Positions 1 through 9,654 of a DNA stretch of 40,545 bases are shown here, one piece after another; the first letter of the stretch is position 1; every line of letters begins with the position of its first letter. Below the pieces are notes generated by a model that saw nothing but the letters and a program-made list of their open reading frames with translations, ran no database searches and was not told where the DNA came from. Both the position numbers and the translations under genes were made by a program. The DNA comes from Microcystis wesenbergii FACHB-1317 (GTDB lineage Bacteria; Cyanobacteriota; Cyanobacteriia; Cyanobacteriales; Microcystaceae), in assembly GCF_014696875.1 (NCBI RefSeq), contig NZ_JACJQV010000052.1, positions 1 to 40,545 on the forward strand. The letters run 5' to 3'.

Positions 1-275
1 TTTACCTCAACAGACAACAATCATCAATTTTTATTTGGTTCTCTTTCTGATGTAGAGAACTTTTGTTCTAGATTTCTCCCATCTTTCAAATATTTTGAGT
101 ATAAATACTCTATCCCGCATTTCTCTGCGATGCAGTCGCACTCGCGGGAGCGCATTTTGTAGCTTGCTTAAAGCTTTGTTTCTGTCTGTATCACTTGTTA
201 CTTTTTAAAATGAGAATTGCTGTCGGCCTCGAAAATGTCTTGACGATCAGACCCCAAATGAGGTATTCTATGAAG
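1..275. other. Gene-free left edge
   Basis: I see no convincing coding region, RNA or terminator here. The stretch is AT-rich with short tracts similar to dispersed cyanobacterial repeats. No CIRCE-type operator (TTAGCACTC-N9-GAGTGCTAA) is visible before dnaK, and grpE is not seen. Confidence 0.4.
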
Positions 276-373
276 GTATAGCGGTTTTCAGTCTAAGCAG
301 GTGTAGGAAATCCATTGATAGATAGCCGTTTCAGAGTTTCAGTCGGGACTCACTTCTGGGAAAACCGCTATAC
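276..373. mobile_element. 98-bp MITE with 14-bp perfect terminal inverted repeats
   Basis: GTATAGCGGTTTTC at 276-289 is the exact reverse complement of GAAAACCGCTATAC at 360-373. The 70 bp between the arms have no coding capacity. The TA-containing ends resemble IS630/Tc1-type termini, but that family link is inference. It lies about 140 bp upstream of dnaK and could influence its leader or promoter. Confidence 0.65.
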
Positions 374-511
374 TTTTAGGTGGTCATGCAATTAAGACTT
401 GAATTAGCCAAGGTGCGGAGAGGTCAAACAAGGCAAAAAGCCCATCCCTGATTTTGAGATAATTTTTGTCGCCAATCCTATCCTATTAACCACCGTTATT
501 ATCAGATTGTC

Positions 512-2563
512 ATGGGAAAAGTCATCGGCATCGACTTAGGGACAACCAACAGTTGCACCGCTGCCCTCGAAGGGGGTCAGCCGATTATAATCCCCAACTC
601 AGAAGGGGGAAGAACAACCCCTAGCATCGTGGCATTCAGCAAAAGCCAGCGCCTAGTAGGACAACTAGCCAAACGTCAAGGCATCACTAATGCCGAAAAT
701 ACCGTCTATAGCATCAAACGCTTCATCGGTAGACGTTGGCAAGACACCGAAGCAGAAAGGGGACGAGTCGCCTATCATTGCCAACGCGGTCGCGATGATA
801 CCGTCAACATCAAAATTCGCGAGCAAGAATTTACCCCCCAAGAAATCTCGGCCATGATCGTGCAAAAATTAAAAGCCGATGCCGAAGCCTATCTCGGAGA
901 ACCGATCACAGAAGCCGTGATTACAGTTCCCGCCTATTTTACCGATGCCCAACGTCAAGCCACCAAAGACGCAGGTGCGATCGCAGGGCTAGAAGTATTA
1001 AGAATTATTAACGAACCCACCGCCGCCGCCCTGGCCTACGGTTTAGATAAACAAAACGAAGATCAGCATATCCTCGTGTTTGACCTAGGGGGAGGAACCT
1101 TCGACGTTTCCATCCTGCAACTGGGGAATGGAGTCTTTGAAGTGAAAGCCACGGCTGGCAATAACCATCTTGGCGGAGACGATTTTGATAACCTCTTAGT
1201 GCAGTGGCTGATCGAGAACTTCAAAAACCAAGAAAACATCGACCTAGCCACCGATCGCATGGCCAGCCAAAGACTGCGAGAAGCCGCAGAAAAAGCCAAA
1301 ATCGAGCTTTCTAGCCTGATTACCACCTCAATCAATCTCCCCTTCATCACCGCCGACGAAACCGGTCCCAAACACCTAGAAATAGAACTAACTCGCGCTA
1401 AATTCGAAGAATTAACCAGAGAATTAGTAGAAAAAACCCTCCAACCCGTACAACAGTCCCTCAAAGACAGCGAACTACAGCCTAGCGATATCAATCGGGT
1501 GATTCTTGTCGGTGGTTCCACCAGAATGCCCGCCGTACAGCAACTCATCTCCCGTTTCTTTTCTGCGGGCCAGATTGATCGCTCTGTCAACCCCGATGAA
1601 GCCGTTGCTTTAGGAGCAGCAATTCAAGCTGGAGTTTTAGGTGGAGAAGTAGAAGACGTCCTCCTCCTCGACGTCACCCCCCTTTCCCTCGGCATCGAAA
1701 CCCTCGGCGAAATCTTTACCAAAATCATCGATCGCAATACCACCATCCCCACCAGCAAATCTCAGACATTCTCCACCGCTGCCGACGGTCAAACCTCAGT
1801 AGAAATTCACATTCTGCAAGGAGAAAGATCAATAGCCCAAGATAACAAAACCCTCGGTAAATTTCTCCTCACAGGAATTCCCCCCGCTCCCAGGGGTGTG
1901 CCACAAATCGAAGTAACCTTCGAGATCGATGTCAACGGCATCTTAAAAGTGTCCGCCAGCGACCAAGGCACCGGCAAAGAACAAAGCATTTTAATTAGCC
2001 ATACTGGAGGACTAAAAACCGACGAAATTGAAAAAATGCGCCTAGAAGCCGAAAAAAACGCCGAATTTGATCGCAATCGTCGGCAAATGATCGATATTCG
2101 CAACCAATCCGATAGTCTTTTCTATAGCTACGAAGTCACCCTTAGGGAAAACAGTGAGTTGGTCACCCCCGCTATCCGGCAACTAGCCGACCAGAAGCGG
2201 CAACAGTTGGAAAGCGCCCTGCGCGACCCCTCCCTATCCTCAGAAAAGCTAAAAACCACCCTGGAAGAATTTCGTCAGATTGTCCTGGAAATTGGTACCC
2301 GCATCTACACGGGTAAACAAAAAGAAAACCCAACCCGCAACGGTACTGGTCTTCAACCGCTCAACGTCACCCAAGAACCAACTCAACCAACCCGCACCCA
2401 AGCCGCCGCCCCCCCAAATACCATCGCCGACAGGCCAACCCTCCCCCGTACTGGAACCAGAACCCATAGCAATCCAGAAACCAAATCCACCGAATCAGGC
2501 AGTTATGATAATACCGACAATGAGGCAGAAGCGATCGACAGTGACTACGAGGCCGTAGATTAA
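512..2563 (+). CDS. dnaK: Molecular chaperone DnaK (Hsp70)
   Basis: Cytosolic Hsp70 ATPase that binds unfolded peptides in cycles driven by DnaJ and a nucleotide exchange factor. The N-terminal actin-like ATPase domain starts with the phosphate-1 motif IDLGTTNS (residues 7-14). It continues with the [27 protein letters not shown] and VGGSTRMP signatures. A substrate-binding beta domain follows ([13 protein letters not shown]), then a divergent helical lid. At 683 aa it is longer than typical DnaK (about 640) because of a Pro/Thr/Gln-rich linker after about residue 610. It ends in an acidic tail, EAVD, rather than EEVD. Cyanobacteria carry several dnaK paralogues; this divergent tail fits the DnaK1-type better than the essential DnaK2, but that is inference. 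dnaJ follows after about 240 bp of repeat-bearing DNA. The start at ATG 512 gives the canonical [10 protein letters not shown]; no strong Shine-Dalgarno is visible. Confidence 0.95.
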   Translation: MGKVIGIDLGTTNSCTAALEGGQPIIIPNSEGGRTTPSIVAFSKSQRLVGQLAKRQGITNAENTVYSIKRFIGRRWQDTEAERGRVAYHCQRGRDDTVNIKIREQEFTPQEISAMIVQKLKADAEAYLGEPITEAVITVPAYFTDAQRQATKDAGAIAGLEVLRIINEPTAAALAYGLDKQNEDQHILVFDLGGGTFDVSILQLGNGVFEVKATAGNNHLGGDDFDNLLVQWLIENFKNQENIDLATDRMASQRLREAAEKAKIELSSLITTSINLPFITADETGPKHLEIELTRAKFEELTRELVEKTLQPVQQSLKDSELQPSDINRVILVGGSTRMPAVQQLISRFFSAGQIDRSVNPDEAVALGAAIQAGVLGGEVEDVLLLDVTPLSLGIETLGEIFTKIIDRNTTIPTSKSQTFSTAADGQTSVEIHILQGERSIAQDNKTLGKFLLTGIPPAPRGVPQIEVTFEIDVNGILKVSASDQGTGKEQSILISHTGGLKTDEIEKMRLEAEKNAEFDRNRRQMIDIRNQSDSLFYSYEVTLRENSELVTPAIRQLADQKRQQLESALRDPSLSSEKLKTTLEEFRQIVLEIGTRIYTGKQKENPTRNGTGLQPLNVTQEPTQPTRTQAAAPPNTIADRPTLPRTGTRTHSNPETKSTESGSYDNTDNEAEAIDSDYEAVD

Positions 2564-2587
2564 AAAAGGAAAAGCTATCAGCCTTTT

Positions 2588-2625
2588 CAGTCATCAGTAA
2601 TCAGTAATCAGTAATCAGTGATCAG
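2588..2625. repeat. Heptamer array CAGTNAT, 5 units
   Basis: Five 7-bp units (CAGTCAT, three CAGTAAT, CAGTGAT) follow the dnaK stop. It is a degenerate relative of the CAGTTAT arrays near 27.06, 28.36, 33.2 and 35.6 kb. A C-rich simple tract (ccccactcccc type) follows at about 2645-2700. The rest of the dnaK-dnaJ gap holds no gene. Confidence 0.8.
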
Positions 2626-2799
2626 ATGTGAGTTTTCAGTTTTTTTCTCCCCAACTCCGGCGCTCCCCACTCCCCACTCCGGTGCTCCCCTCTCCCACCC
2701 AAAAAATAGTAGGGATAACCCAACTAAACTATTATGTATAGTTTGTTAAAGTAACAACTAGACTTAAACTTTATTTATAAATTGCGAGCAGAACCATAG

Positions 2800-3928
<1,129 letters not shown>

Positions 3929-3930
<2 letters not shown>

Positions 3931-4112
3931 GGCAGGCTGAATAAATCTAAAAATCTTGTCGGATAACGGAGGCAGGGGGCGGTCGGCGGTCGGCAGTATT
4001 CAGGAGTCAGGAGATAGGAGATTATTTTATTTATTCTCCCCACACCCCACACCCCACACCCCACACCCCACACCCCACACCCTGCCCCCAGGAAACTTTT
4101 TCAACAAACCCT
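3929..4112. mobile_element. MITE, AGGG...CCCT family, copy 1 (184 bp)
   Basis: The left terminus AGGGCAGGCTGAATAAA and the reverse complement of the right terminus (AGGGTTTGTTGAAAAAG) form imperfect inverted repeats. Flanks read AAAT on both sides (3925-3928 and 4113-4116), a possible 4-bp target duplication. Related ends occur near 9017, 10553-10751, 14640 and 40245-40471. It fills the dnaJ to tusA gap and contains a CACACCC microsatellite. Confidence 0.6.
4041..4082. repeat. CACACCC heptamer array, 6 units
   Basis: Six perfect CACACCC units lie inside the MITE between dnaJ and the tusA-like gene. Similar C-rich heptamer-like tracts occur at about 2645-2700, 29297-29358 and 31752-31770. Confidence 0.85.
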
Positions 4113-4120
4113 AAATAACT

Positions 4121-4342
4121 ATGACTTTAGACCTGCGCGGCACTCCCTGCCCAATTAATTTTGTCCGGACAAAATTGCAATTAGAGAAAATGACCGCCGG
4201 GGAACGGTTAGAAGTCTGGTTAGATGCCGGGGAACCGATCGAACAGGTTCCCACTAGCCTGACAGTGGAGGGTTATCAGATAGAATCGATCGAGGACCGA
4301 GATAGCTTTTTTGTTCTCCAAGTCTATCGCCCCGATTTCTAA
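4121..4342 (+). CDS. TusA/SirA-like sulfurtransferase-fold protein
   Basis: Small 73-aa protein of the TusA/YeeD/SirA fold. The early motif LRGTPCPINFVRTKL carries the conserved Cys-Pro (Cys10) that accepts persulfide sulfur in TusA. The second Pro of the usual CPxP is Asn here, so sulfur-relay activity is plausible but not assured. The gene begins 8 bp after a MITE end, and its TAA stop abuts the rsgA ATG with no gap, implying tight cotranscription. Sulfur transfer to tRNA or to a cofactor is inferred from the family, not from the context. Confidence 0.8.
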   Translation: MTLDLRGTPCPINFVRTKLQLEKMTAGERLEVWLDAGEPIEQVPTSLTVEGYQIESIEDRDSFFVLQVYRPDF

Positions 4343-5419
4343 ATGGTAGATGCACAATTAACCGATTTATACGGCACAGTGGTGGCCGTACAGGCGAATT
4401 TCTATCAGGTACGCTTGGATTCTCCCGTTATGGGCGAGAATCTTCTCTGTACCCGTCGCGCTCGCTTGCAAAAAATCGGTCAATCGGTGATGGTTGGTGA
4501 TCGGGTGCGCGTGGAGGAAGCCAATTTTGATGATCGGCAGGGTGCGATCGCAGAAGTCCTCCCCCGCAGTACCGAGATCGATCGGCCAGCCGTTGCCAAT
4601 ATCGAGCAGATTTTGCTAGTTTTTGCCCTTGCTGAACCCGTCCTCGATCCTTGGCTGATCAGTCGTTTTTTGGTGAAAGCCGAGTCCACAGGCTTAGAAA
4701 TTGCGGTCTGTGTCAATAAAATCGATCTGGGGGAACCGGAACAAATAGAGGTCTGGGCCGATCGCCTAGCTGGTTGGGGATACCGGCCTTTTTTTGTCAG
4801 TGTGGAGAAAAATCGGGGATTTGAGGCTTTATTGGCACAATTAAACCATAAAATCACTCTCTTGGCCGGTCCATCGGGGGTGGGAAAATCGAGTTTAATT
4901 AATTGCCTAATTCCTGAGATTAATCAACGGGTGGGGGATGTGTCGGGAAAACTGCAAAAAGGTCGTCACACTACCCGTCATGTGGAGTTATTTGCTTTAC
5001 CAAATCGGGGTTTATTGGCCGATAGTCCGGGGTTTAACCAACCGGATATTAACTGTTCACCGGAACAATTAACTTTTTATTTTCCGGAAGTGAGACAGCG
5101 TTTAGCTTTAGGAAATTGTCAATTTAATGATTGTACTCACCGTCGAGAACCTAACTGTGTGGTGAGGGGAGATTGGGAACGTTACCAACATTATTTAGAG
5201 TTTTTAGAAGAGGCGATCGCACGGGAACAGTCATTACAGAAAACTAGCACAAAAGAGTCAAGTTTAAAGTTAAAAATTAAAGAAGCAGGTCAAGAAACCT
5301 ACGAACCCAAATTAGCTAATAAAAAATATCGTCGTCCTTCCCGTCGCGGCAAAAATCAAGATCAGGAACGCTACGAAAATAAAACTCTCCAAGACATTTA
5401 TAATGACGATTCTGAATAG
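4343..5419 (+). CDS. rsgA: Ribosome small subunit-dependent GTPase RsgA (YjeQ/YloQ)
   Basis: Circularly permuted GTPase that acts late in 30S subunit maturation. An N-terminal OB-fold (about 1-75) is followed by the permuted G domain: G4 (CVNKID) comes before G1 (GPSGVGKSS) and G3 (DSPG). A C-terminal zinc-binding segment holds Cys/His in CQFNDCTHRREPNC. The length of 358 aa includes a basic, Lys/Arg-rich C-terminal tail (about 310-358) beyond the core fold, which may contact rRNA. Its ATG directly follows the TusA-like stop codon. Confidence 0.93.
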   Translation: MVDAQLTDLYGTVVAVQANFYQVRLDSPVMGENLLCTRRARLQKIGQSVMVGDRVRVEEANFDDRQGAIAEVLPRSTEIDRPAVANIEQILLVFALAEPVLDPWLISRFLVKAESTGLEIAVCVNKIDLGEPEQIEVWADRLAGWGYRPFFVSVEKNRGFEALLAQLNHKITLLAGPSGVGKSSLINCLIPEINQRVGDVSGKLQKGRHTTRHVELFALPNRGLLADSPGFNQPDINCSPEQLTFYFPEVRQRLALGNCQFNDCTHRREPNCVVRGDWERYQHYLEFLEEAIAREQSLQKTSTKESSLKLKIKEAGQETYEPKLANKKYRRPSRRGKNQDQERYENKTLQDIYNDDSE

Positions 5420-5561
5420 AATCGGTTAGGTTGCCTTTATCTTCAGGGTTGCTTGATAAATACTGTCTAAAGATGAAAATCTAACAGCAATGACTGTATC
5501 TATGGGTTTTTATCTGAACTATTTTTGATTTTTATTCTCGCCCTTTTGGAATTAATTTAAC

Positions 5562-6195
5562 TTATCTACGAACTAAATTTTTAAGAGTTCTAGAGTTAGC
5601 TATTTTCCATGTTCCCTCGTCATTTTCAAGATTATAGCGAACCAATGAGGTAGTAAAAGCACTATTTTTTCGATCAATTTTACCCTGACTGTTATAGAGT
5701 GTTCTTTCTTCAGTAACCACCACATCCACTGTAGCTTGATCGCCAGAGATAGAATTAAGAGAATGTCCCGAATTAGAAACCAGTGTTCCCATAACACAAA
5801 CCGAAGAACCTAGTTTCTTTAACCGCACCAAAATCAATTAGGATCGGTAAATTATCATAAATCCGTAGAATGATATTATCGGGTTTTATGTCTCGATGGA
5901 TAATTTTTTGTCCGTGAACATAAATTAAAACCTCTAAAATACTAACTAAAATCTCTTTGACTTGATCATCGCTAAAAACTCCTTTACTCTGTATTCTGTG
6001 GCTGAGAGTTTCCCCCTCGATAAATTCCTCGACTAAATAAAATTGATGATTTTCCTCAAAATAAGCGTATAGTTTGGGAATTTGAGGACTATTTTCGCTC
6101 AATTTTTCCAGGATAGCAGCCTCTCGCTCAAATCTTTCTTTGACAAGATTGTCAACCTGGGGATTATCATTAATCGGTTTTAAGTAGGGAGGCAC
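5562..6195 (-). pseudogene. Broken Ser/Thr protein kinase with IMS-like C-terminal remnant
   Basis: Two minus-strand frames meet at about 5773-5837. The upstream frame (6195 to 5773) encodes the middle of a cyanobacterial Hanks-type kinase: the catalytic loop HRDIKPDN and the DFG motif (IDFGAVKE) are present. The glycine-rich loop, the activation segment and the whole C-lobe are missing. The other frame (5837 to 5562) encodes a domain end resembling the ARC6-like IMS domain found at the C-terminus of some cyanobacterial kinases (VVVTEERTLYNSQGK...GTWKIANSR). An internal deletion with a frame change is the simplest explanation. The 5' end is cut by a repeat whose second copy lies at 18151-18223, and the apparent GTG start lies inside that repeat. 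It is almost certainly nonfunctional. Confidence 0.8.
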
Positions 6196-6253
6196 AATTA
6201 TTTGTAGGATGGGTTAGCAGTAGCGTAAACTATGCGGGCGTTGGGTTTCATGC
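6181..6253. repeat. 73-bp dispersed repeat, copy 1
   Basis: The reverse complement matches 18151-18223 closely. Both run from GCATGAAACCCAAC to ATAATTGTGCCTCCCTACTTA. It sits at the 5' break of the kinase pseudogene. The following bases (6254-6300) carry the GAAGCCCAACCTAC sequence common to hairpin repeats of this type in cyanobacteria. Confidence 0.75.
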
Positions 6254-6344
6254 TTCAACCGTTCGGCAAAAGCTCACGGCCGAAGCCCAACCTACGTTGA
6301 TCTTATATTTAATTCCACCCACCTACTTACTGTTTACTTAATAA

Positions 6345-6560
6345 TCTCCACTGATCAGATTATCGCCGACCTCCCCCCCCATTCAGAACCGTGCTTGAGA
6401 TGTTCACCTCAGACGGACCTAGTTTGACTGCTCTCTGGTTAAGGATACAGCTTGACAATGATTGTCTGGGCTAACTTCAACTTGACAGACCAGTAGTTCC
6501 CACTATAGCTTAGTTTGAGGCTCAGGCGGCCTCCTGATTCTACCCTCGGATGCCACAGTA
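6345..6560 (-). mobile_element. Degenerate group II intron 3' remnant (domains V/VI)
   Basis: On the minus strand, 6420-6386 folds as a domain V-like hairpin: CCGT...ACGG basal pairing, TGAG/CTCA upper pairing and a short loop, followed by TTCTGAATGGGGGGGAGG typical of the run into domain VI. The catalytic-triad position reads GTC instead of AGC, and the 3' strand of domain VI is not found before 6340. It is therefore inactive and truncated. No intron-encoded reverse transcriptase is present. About 200 bp upstream to about 6620 look like intron domain IV tail but are not assignable with confidence. Confidence 0.6.
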
Positions 6561-6631
6561 AGCAAAAAATTTTTAGAAACTTCTTGACAAAACCAGGGAG
6601 ATAAATGCTAATATTAAAAAGGTCTGTGCAA

Positions 6632-6704
6632 TGGGGATTAGCCAAGCGGTAAGGCAGCGGGTTTTGGTCCCGCCATTTCCTAGGTTCGAATCCTAGATCC
6701 CCAG
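6632..6704 (+). tRNA. tRNA-Gln (TTG)
   Basis: A full cloverleaf is readable. The acceptor arm TGGGGAT pairs with ATCCCCA, the anticodon stem CGGG/CCCG encloses loop TTTTGGT with anticodon TTG, and the T arm CTAGG-TTCGAAT-CCTAG is intact. The discriminator is G and CCA is not encoded. It converges with the AI-2E-family gene, whose stop lies 1 bp away. Confidence 0.95.
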
Positions 6705-6705
6705 T

Positions 6706-7755
6706 TTAAGATTTTTTATCCCTAATCCGCCAATGATTGAGAATATCCTCGCTCAAAGCCTCCTTTAGCCAAATACGACCGATAAGCGTCAGGGGAACCG
6801 CCAGAAATAGGCCTAAAAAGCCAAAAATCGAGGCAAAAAACAACTGGGCTAACAAGGTAAAAGCGGGTAAAAGCTTGAGCGACCGCACCGTTAAAATGGG
6901 CAGCGGTGGATGATGGTCGAAATATTGAATTAACAGATAAATACTGCTGTAGAGTAGTAAAACCGCCCAGGGTTGCCAGGGAGCTTCCAGAAGGGCGATA
7001 GAAAAGGGTAAAATCGTGCTTAAAAGCGGTCCGAGATTGGGGATAAAGGTGAGAAATCCCGCCAGGATAGATTGGGAAAAAGCGAGGGGAATGCCGATCA
7101 GGGATAGACCTAGGCAACTGCATAAGGTCATAATCAACATATGACAGAAAATCCCTTTCAGCCAAGCTTTTAAATCTCGATCGCACTGTTCTAGGATCGA
7201 TCGTACCCTAGAACGGTAGAAAGCGGGAAATAAACGCAGAAAACAACGGTGGTAAGCGGCAGGATCGGCGAGAATCATCAAGCTCAGGGCAAAAATTAGC
7301 AGTAAGCTGAGGATAATGCCGAAAGTACCGTAAAAAATGCTCAAACCCCGGCCAGCAATTTGGTTAATCAGGGGTTGTAATTGAGCCAGCAGCGTTTTAA
7401 AGTCCGGGAAGACACTGGCCAGAGTAGGATCGAGATAATCCTCAAAACTATGGACTTGTCCCCAGAGTCTTTCTATAGCTTGGGGTAATAAACTAAATAA
7501 TTGGCGAAATTGTTGGACTAAAGCGGGTATAATCCCCACAAACATACCGATAATACCAATAAAGAAGCCAAAAAGAGTGATAATTAGGGCGTAGGAACGC
7601 TTGAGGTGATGACGCTGCCACCAAGTCACAGCCAAATTTAAAATCTGAGCCAGAAGAATCGCCATCAATAATAATAAGAGAATCTGTCGAATCTGCCAGA
7701 GAATCAACAGACAAAAGACTAACAGAACTAAACCGAGGCTGCTGCCAAAAGTCAT
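6706..7755 (-). CDS. AI-2E family (UPF0118/PerM-like) transporter
   Basis: Polytopic inner-membrane protein of 349 aa, with about eight hydrophobic segments arranged as expected for the AI-2E exporter/PerM family: an N-terminal pair (about 8-30 and 60-85), a large soluble loop (about 90-145), then several helices to residue 335. Family members export autoinducer-2 or small solutes, or act as Na+/H+ antiporters, so the substrate is unknown. The ATG at 7755 gives MTFGSSLGLVLLVFCLL. A 57-aa membrane protein gene lies 21 bp upstream on the same strand and is probably cotranscribed. Confidence 0.85.
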   Translation of the reverse strand: MTFGSSLGLVLLVFCLLILWQIRQILLLLLMAILLAQILNLAVTWWQRHHLKRSYALIITLFGFFIGIIGMFVGIIPALVQQFRQLFSLLPQAIERLWGQVHSFEDYLDPTLASVFPDFKTLLAQLQPLINQIAGRGLSIFYGTFGIILSLLLIFALSLMILADPAAYHRCFLRLFPAFYRSRVRSILEQCDRDLKAWLKGIFCHMLIMTLCSCLGLSLIGIPLAFSQSILAGFLTFIPNLGPLLSTILPFSIALLEAPWQPWAVLLLYSSIYLLIQYFDHHPPLPILTVRSLKLLPAFTLLAQLFFASIFGFLGLFLAVPLTLIGRIWLKEALSEDILNHWRIRDKKS

Positions 7756-7776
7756 GATGAGTAAGGAGAAAAATTC

Positions 7777-7950
7777 CTAATCAGTTATTGTCCGTCTCCA
7801 GAGGGCAAAAACCGTGAGCAGAAAAGGAGTAAAAACCAGAATTAAAGTGTTAAGAGGACTGGGAGCGATCGATAATAAAGGGGCAAGATATTTAATTGCC
7901 AGGGAAATTAAAGCCGATATCAAGATTATTTTGATAATAAAGCCGCTCAT
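7777..7950 (-). CDS. Small two-helix membrane protein (57 aa)
   Basis: An uninterrupted minus-strand frame from ATG 7950 to TAG 7777. It starts MSGFIIKIILISALISLAI and ends FALWRRTITD. Two hydrophobic segments (about residues 4-20 and 35-50) are separated by a Pro-rich turn (APLLSIAPSPLN). It was missed because of its size. It ends 21 bp before the AI-2E-family transporter gene on the same strand, suggesting an operon. The function is unknown. The hydrophobic pattern and context make it a better call than the overlapping plus-strand frame. Confidence 0.65.
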   Translation of the reverse strand: MSGFIIKIILISALISLAIKYLAPLLSIAPSPLNTLILVFTPFLLTVFALWRRTITD

Positions 7951-8456
7951 AGATCAATGTTTAGGTGACACAAGCACTATCTTATCCCTGAATAGGGTAA
8001 ATTTTGGTTAGAATGTGGCAATCATACCCCATGGATTTGATTAATACTATTGCTCAAGTTAAGGAAAGATATAAAACGGCAAAAATTGAGCTTGCTGGCA
8101 ATAATAACATTTTTCAGGAATATGGGCGAAGTTGCTAGATTTTCTGGGCGGGGTCGGTCCAGAGGGAAGGGGAAATTATGAAACAATCATGGTATGGCGG
8201 TTCCTTTGGTCGCCTCTGGCCCCGAAATTCATCCTCAAAACCCTAGAGGCTCCTTTGGCGGGCGACCAAACTCAGCCGGAAAAGGATACTGTCGCCAGCT
8301 AGAAAATATTAAATTTTTATAAAGTTTTTTCAATTTCCCTAACAAAATGTAAAAATAGATACAGAATAATAAATAATATCTTTTCATTTGTTGTCCCTAT
8401 ATAGGGACGACAAGGGGGATTAAAGTCACTTTAAAGCATTGCAGGGAGTCGGTGAT
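7951..8456. promoter_or_regulatory. Gene-poor stretch with a 16-bp perfect palindrome
   Basis: GTCCCTATATAGGGAC (8393-8408), flanked by tt and ga-cAA, lies about 50 bp upstream of the DUF4278 ATG and may be an operator or a short leader hairpin. A 35-codon plus-strand frame (8031-8138, MDLINTIAQVKERYKTA...) is open but not recognised. GGTCGCC/GGCGACC inverted arms occur at about 8207-8268. No other gene is seen. Confidence 0.45.
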
Positions 8457-8849
8457 ATGACGTTAGCCTATCGAGGAGTTAAGTACGAAAGGGATTCTCT
8501 CCCCTTGGAGATGAAGACTGGAGATATCGGGGGTAAATACCGAGGTCAAGACTGGAATCACCATTATCCTCGCCATATGCTCCAATTAGAACCGAAACTG
8601 CATCGTCAGTATCGTGGAGTTGCCTACAGCACCCGTCCTCATTTTGCCGAGCAAGTCATCCCGAACACTTGTCCGTTGCCCGTTGTCAAACCCCCTGTTG
8701 TTGTCCAAGAGGAAACCCTTTCTAGCATCCATCTGAACAATATTCGTCTTCGTCTGGAACGTCGTTTACAAATCGCTCAAGAGAATGGTGACGAAACCCT
8801 CGTTAATCTCTTGAAAAAAGAATCCCAAGACTTAGCCTTAAACTGCTAA
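8457..8849 (+). CDS. DUF4278 domain-containing protein
   Basis: Small, cyanobacteria-typical protein of unknown function. It carries two YRGV-type motifs: MTLAYRGVKYER at the start and KLHRQYRGVAYSTRP near residue 55. That repeated YRGxxY pattern is the DUF4278 hallmark. The start is placed at ATG 8457 because AGGGAG lies 8 bp upstream and it gives the usual MxLxYRG beginning; an upstream TTG (8439) is less likely. The C-terminal third is Arg-rich and helical (NIRLRLERRLQIAQE). A clear terminator follows. Confidence 0.8.
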   Translation: MTLAYRGVKYERDSLPLEMKTGDIGGKYRGQDWNHHYPRHMLQLEPKLHRQYRGVAYSTRPHFAEQVIPNTCPLPVVKPPVVVQEETLSSIHLNNIRLRLERRLQIAQENGDETLVNLLKKESQDLALNC

Positions 8850-8870
8850 TCTAACGGTTTTTTCCCACTT

Positions 8871-8900
8871 TCCCCTCGGTTCTGCCGGGGGGAATATTTT
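8871..8900 (+). terminator. Rho-independent terminator after DUF4278 gene
   Basis: Stem TCCCCTCGG / CCGGGGGGA (9 bp with one T-G pair), loop TTCTG, followed by an AT-rich ATATTTTT run 22 bp after the stop. Confidence 0.75.
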
Positions 8901-8904
8901 TGGG

Positions 8905-9017
8905 CGCAAAAATGCCTAAATCTTCCCCCCGCTCACTCCCAGGGCCGGCACTTTTTGATTTTAAAAAAGCCTCAAGATATTATCCAACAAGATTTTTAGA
9001 TTTTTTCAGCCAACTCT
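8905..9017. mobile_element. Partial MITE, AGGG family, inverted orientation
   Basis: Read on the minus strand from 9017 it begins AGAGTTGGCTGAAAAAATC and continues with ATCTTGTTGGATAA and the AAAAAGTGCCGGC core. This matches the elements at 10553 and 14640. Its terminus abuts the decayed DUF4276 copy at the same relative position as the element at 40245 beside the intact copy. Confidence 0.6.
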
Positions 9018-9063
9018 AGTTAGGAGCTTACAAGCTTTTAATTATATTAGGTCGAGGTCTATT

Positions 9064-9654
9064 CTAGTTCTGGTTCCGATTGGGGCGTTGTCTCATTTCC
9101 ACAACATTTTTGATACCTTGGACAAAAGTTTGAAAACTACGGGATTTATTTTCAGTTAGGGAAAGATGGGGGGCAATCTGTTGAGAGTGGGTTCCTGCAT
9201 AATACTCTTTCACTAGCTTTGTTAATTCTTGTTTGGCCGAGTTAAGCAGGTCCGGTTCTCTGTATTTACTTTTATTTTGTTTTTGACCGAGACTATTTAA
9301 ATTATACGCCTTGGCCACCGCTGCTAAATCTCCCAGAAACCAAGATTCTAATTCATGGCAAATAATCCGAATTAAGACTTGAGCATCCCTGGCATTTTGA
9401 CAAATTTCCCCTAGTTCTTTTTTGAGTTCTTGACAATCGTGAGAATCCTGATCATGGACAATAATAAATTTGGTATTGGGACTAGATTTATTGAAAGCTT
9501 TGAGTTTTCTAGGAATAGATTTGGCTAGATATTGTTTACCTTGATGACTAATACATATATAGCTGATTTCTGGGGGAATAAGTTTAGGCAAAAGTTCTTC
9601 TAACACATTTTTTATAGATGACTCTTCTAACAAAAATACGATATCATAGTTCCT
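9064..9654 (-). pseudogene. DUF4276 family protein, decayed copy (start codon lost)
   Basis: Nearly identical to the intact gene at 39608-40198. The position of the original ATG (9654-9652) reads AGG; the intact gene has ATG in the same context (..AACTATGATATCG). The remaining frame could only begin at an internal TTG (9633), removing the first beta strand (MNYDIVF). The acidic pair LEES, the Asp-x-Asp in VHDQDSHD and the HELESW motif are kept. The frame is otherwise open, so the loss of start is recent. The partner ATPase upstream is also broken. Confidence 0.8.

Noticed and set aside
374-511. CIRCE/HrcA operator before dnaK
   Set aside because: The inverted repeat TTAGCACTC...GAGTGCTAA is absent.
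6439-6645. 68-aa minus-strand frame
   Set aside because: It falls in the intron remnant and overlaps tRNA-Gln; no family is recognised.
7814-8011. 65-aa plus-strand frame
   Set aside because: It opposes the better-supported 57-aa membrane protein on the minus strand.
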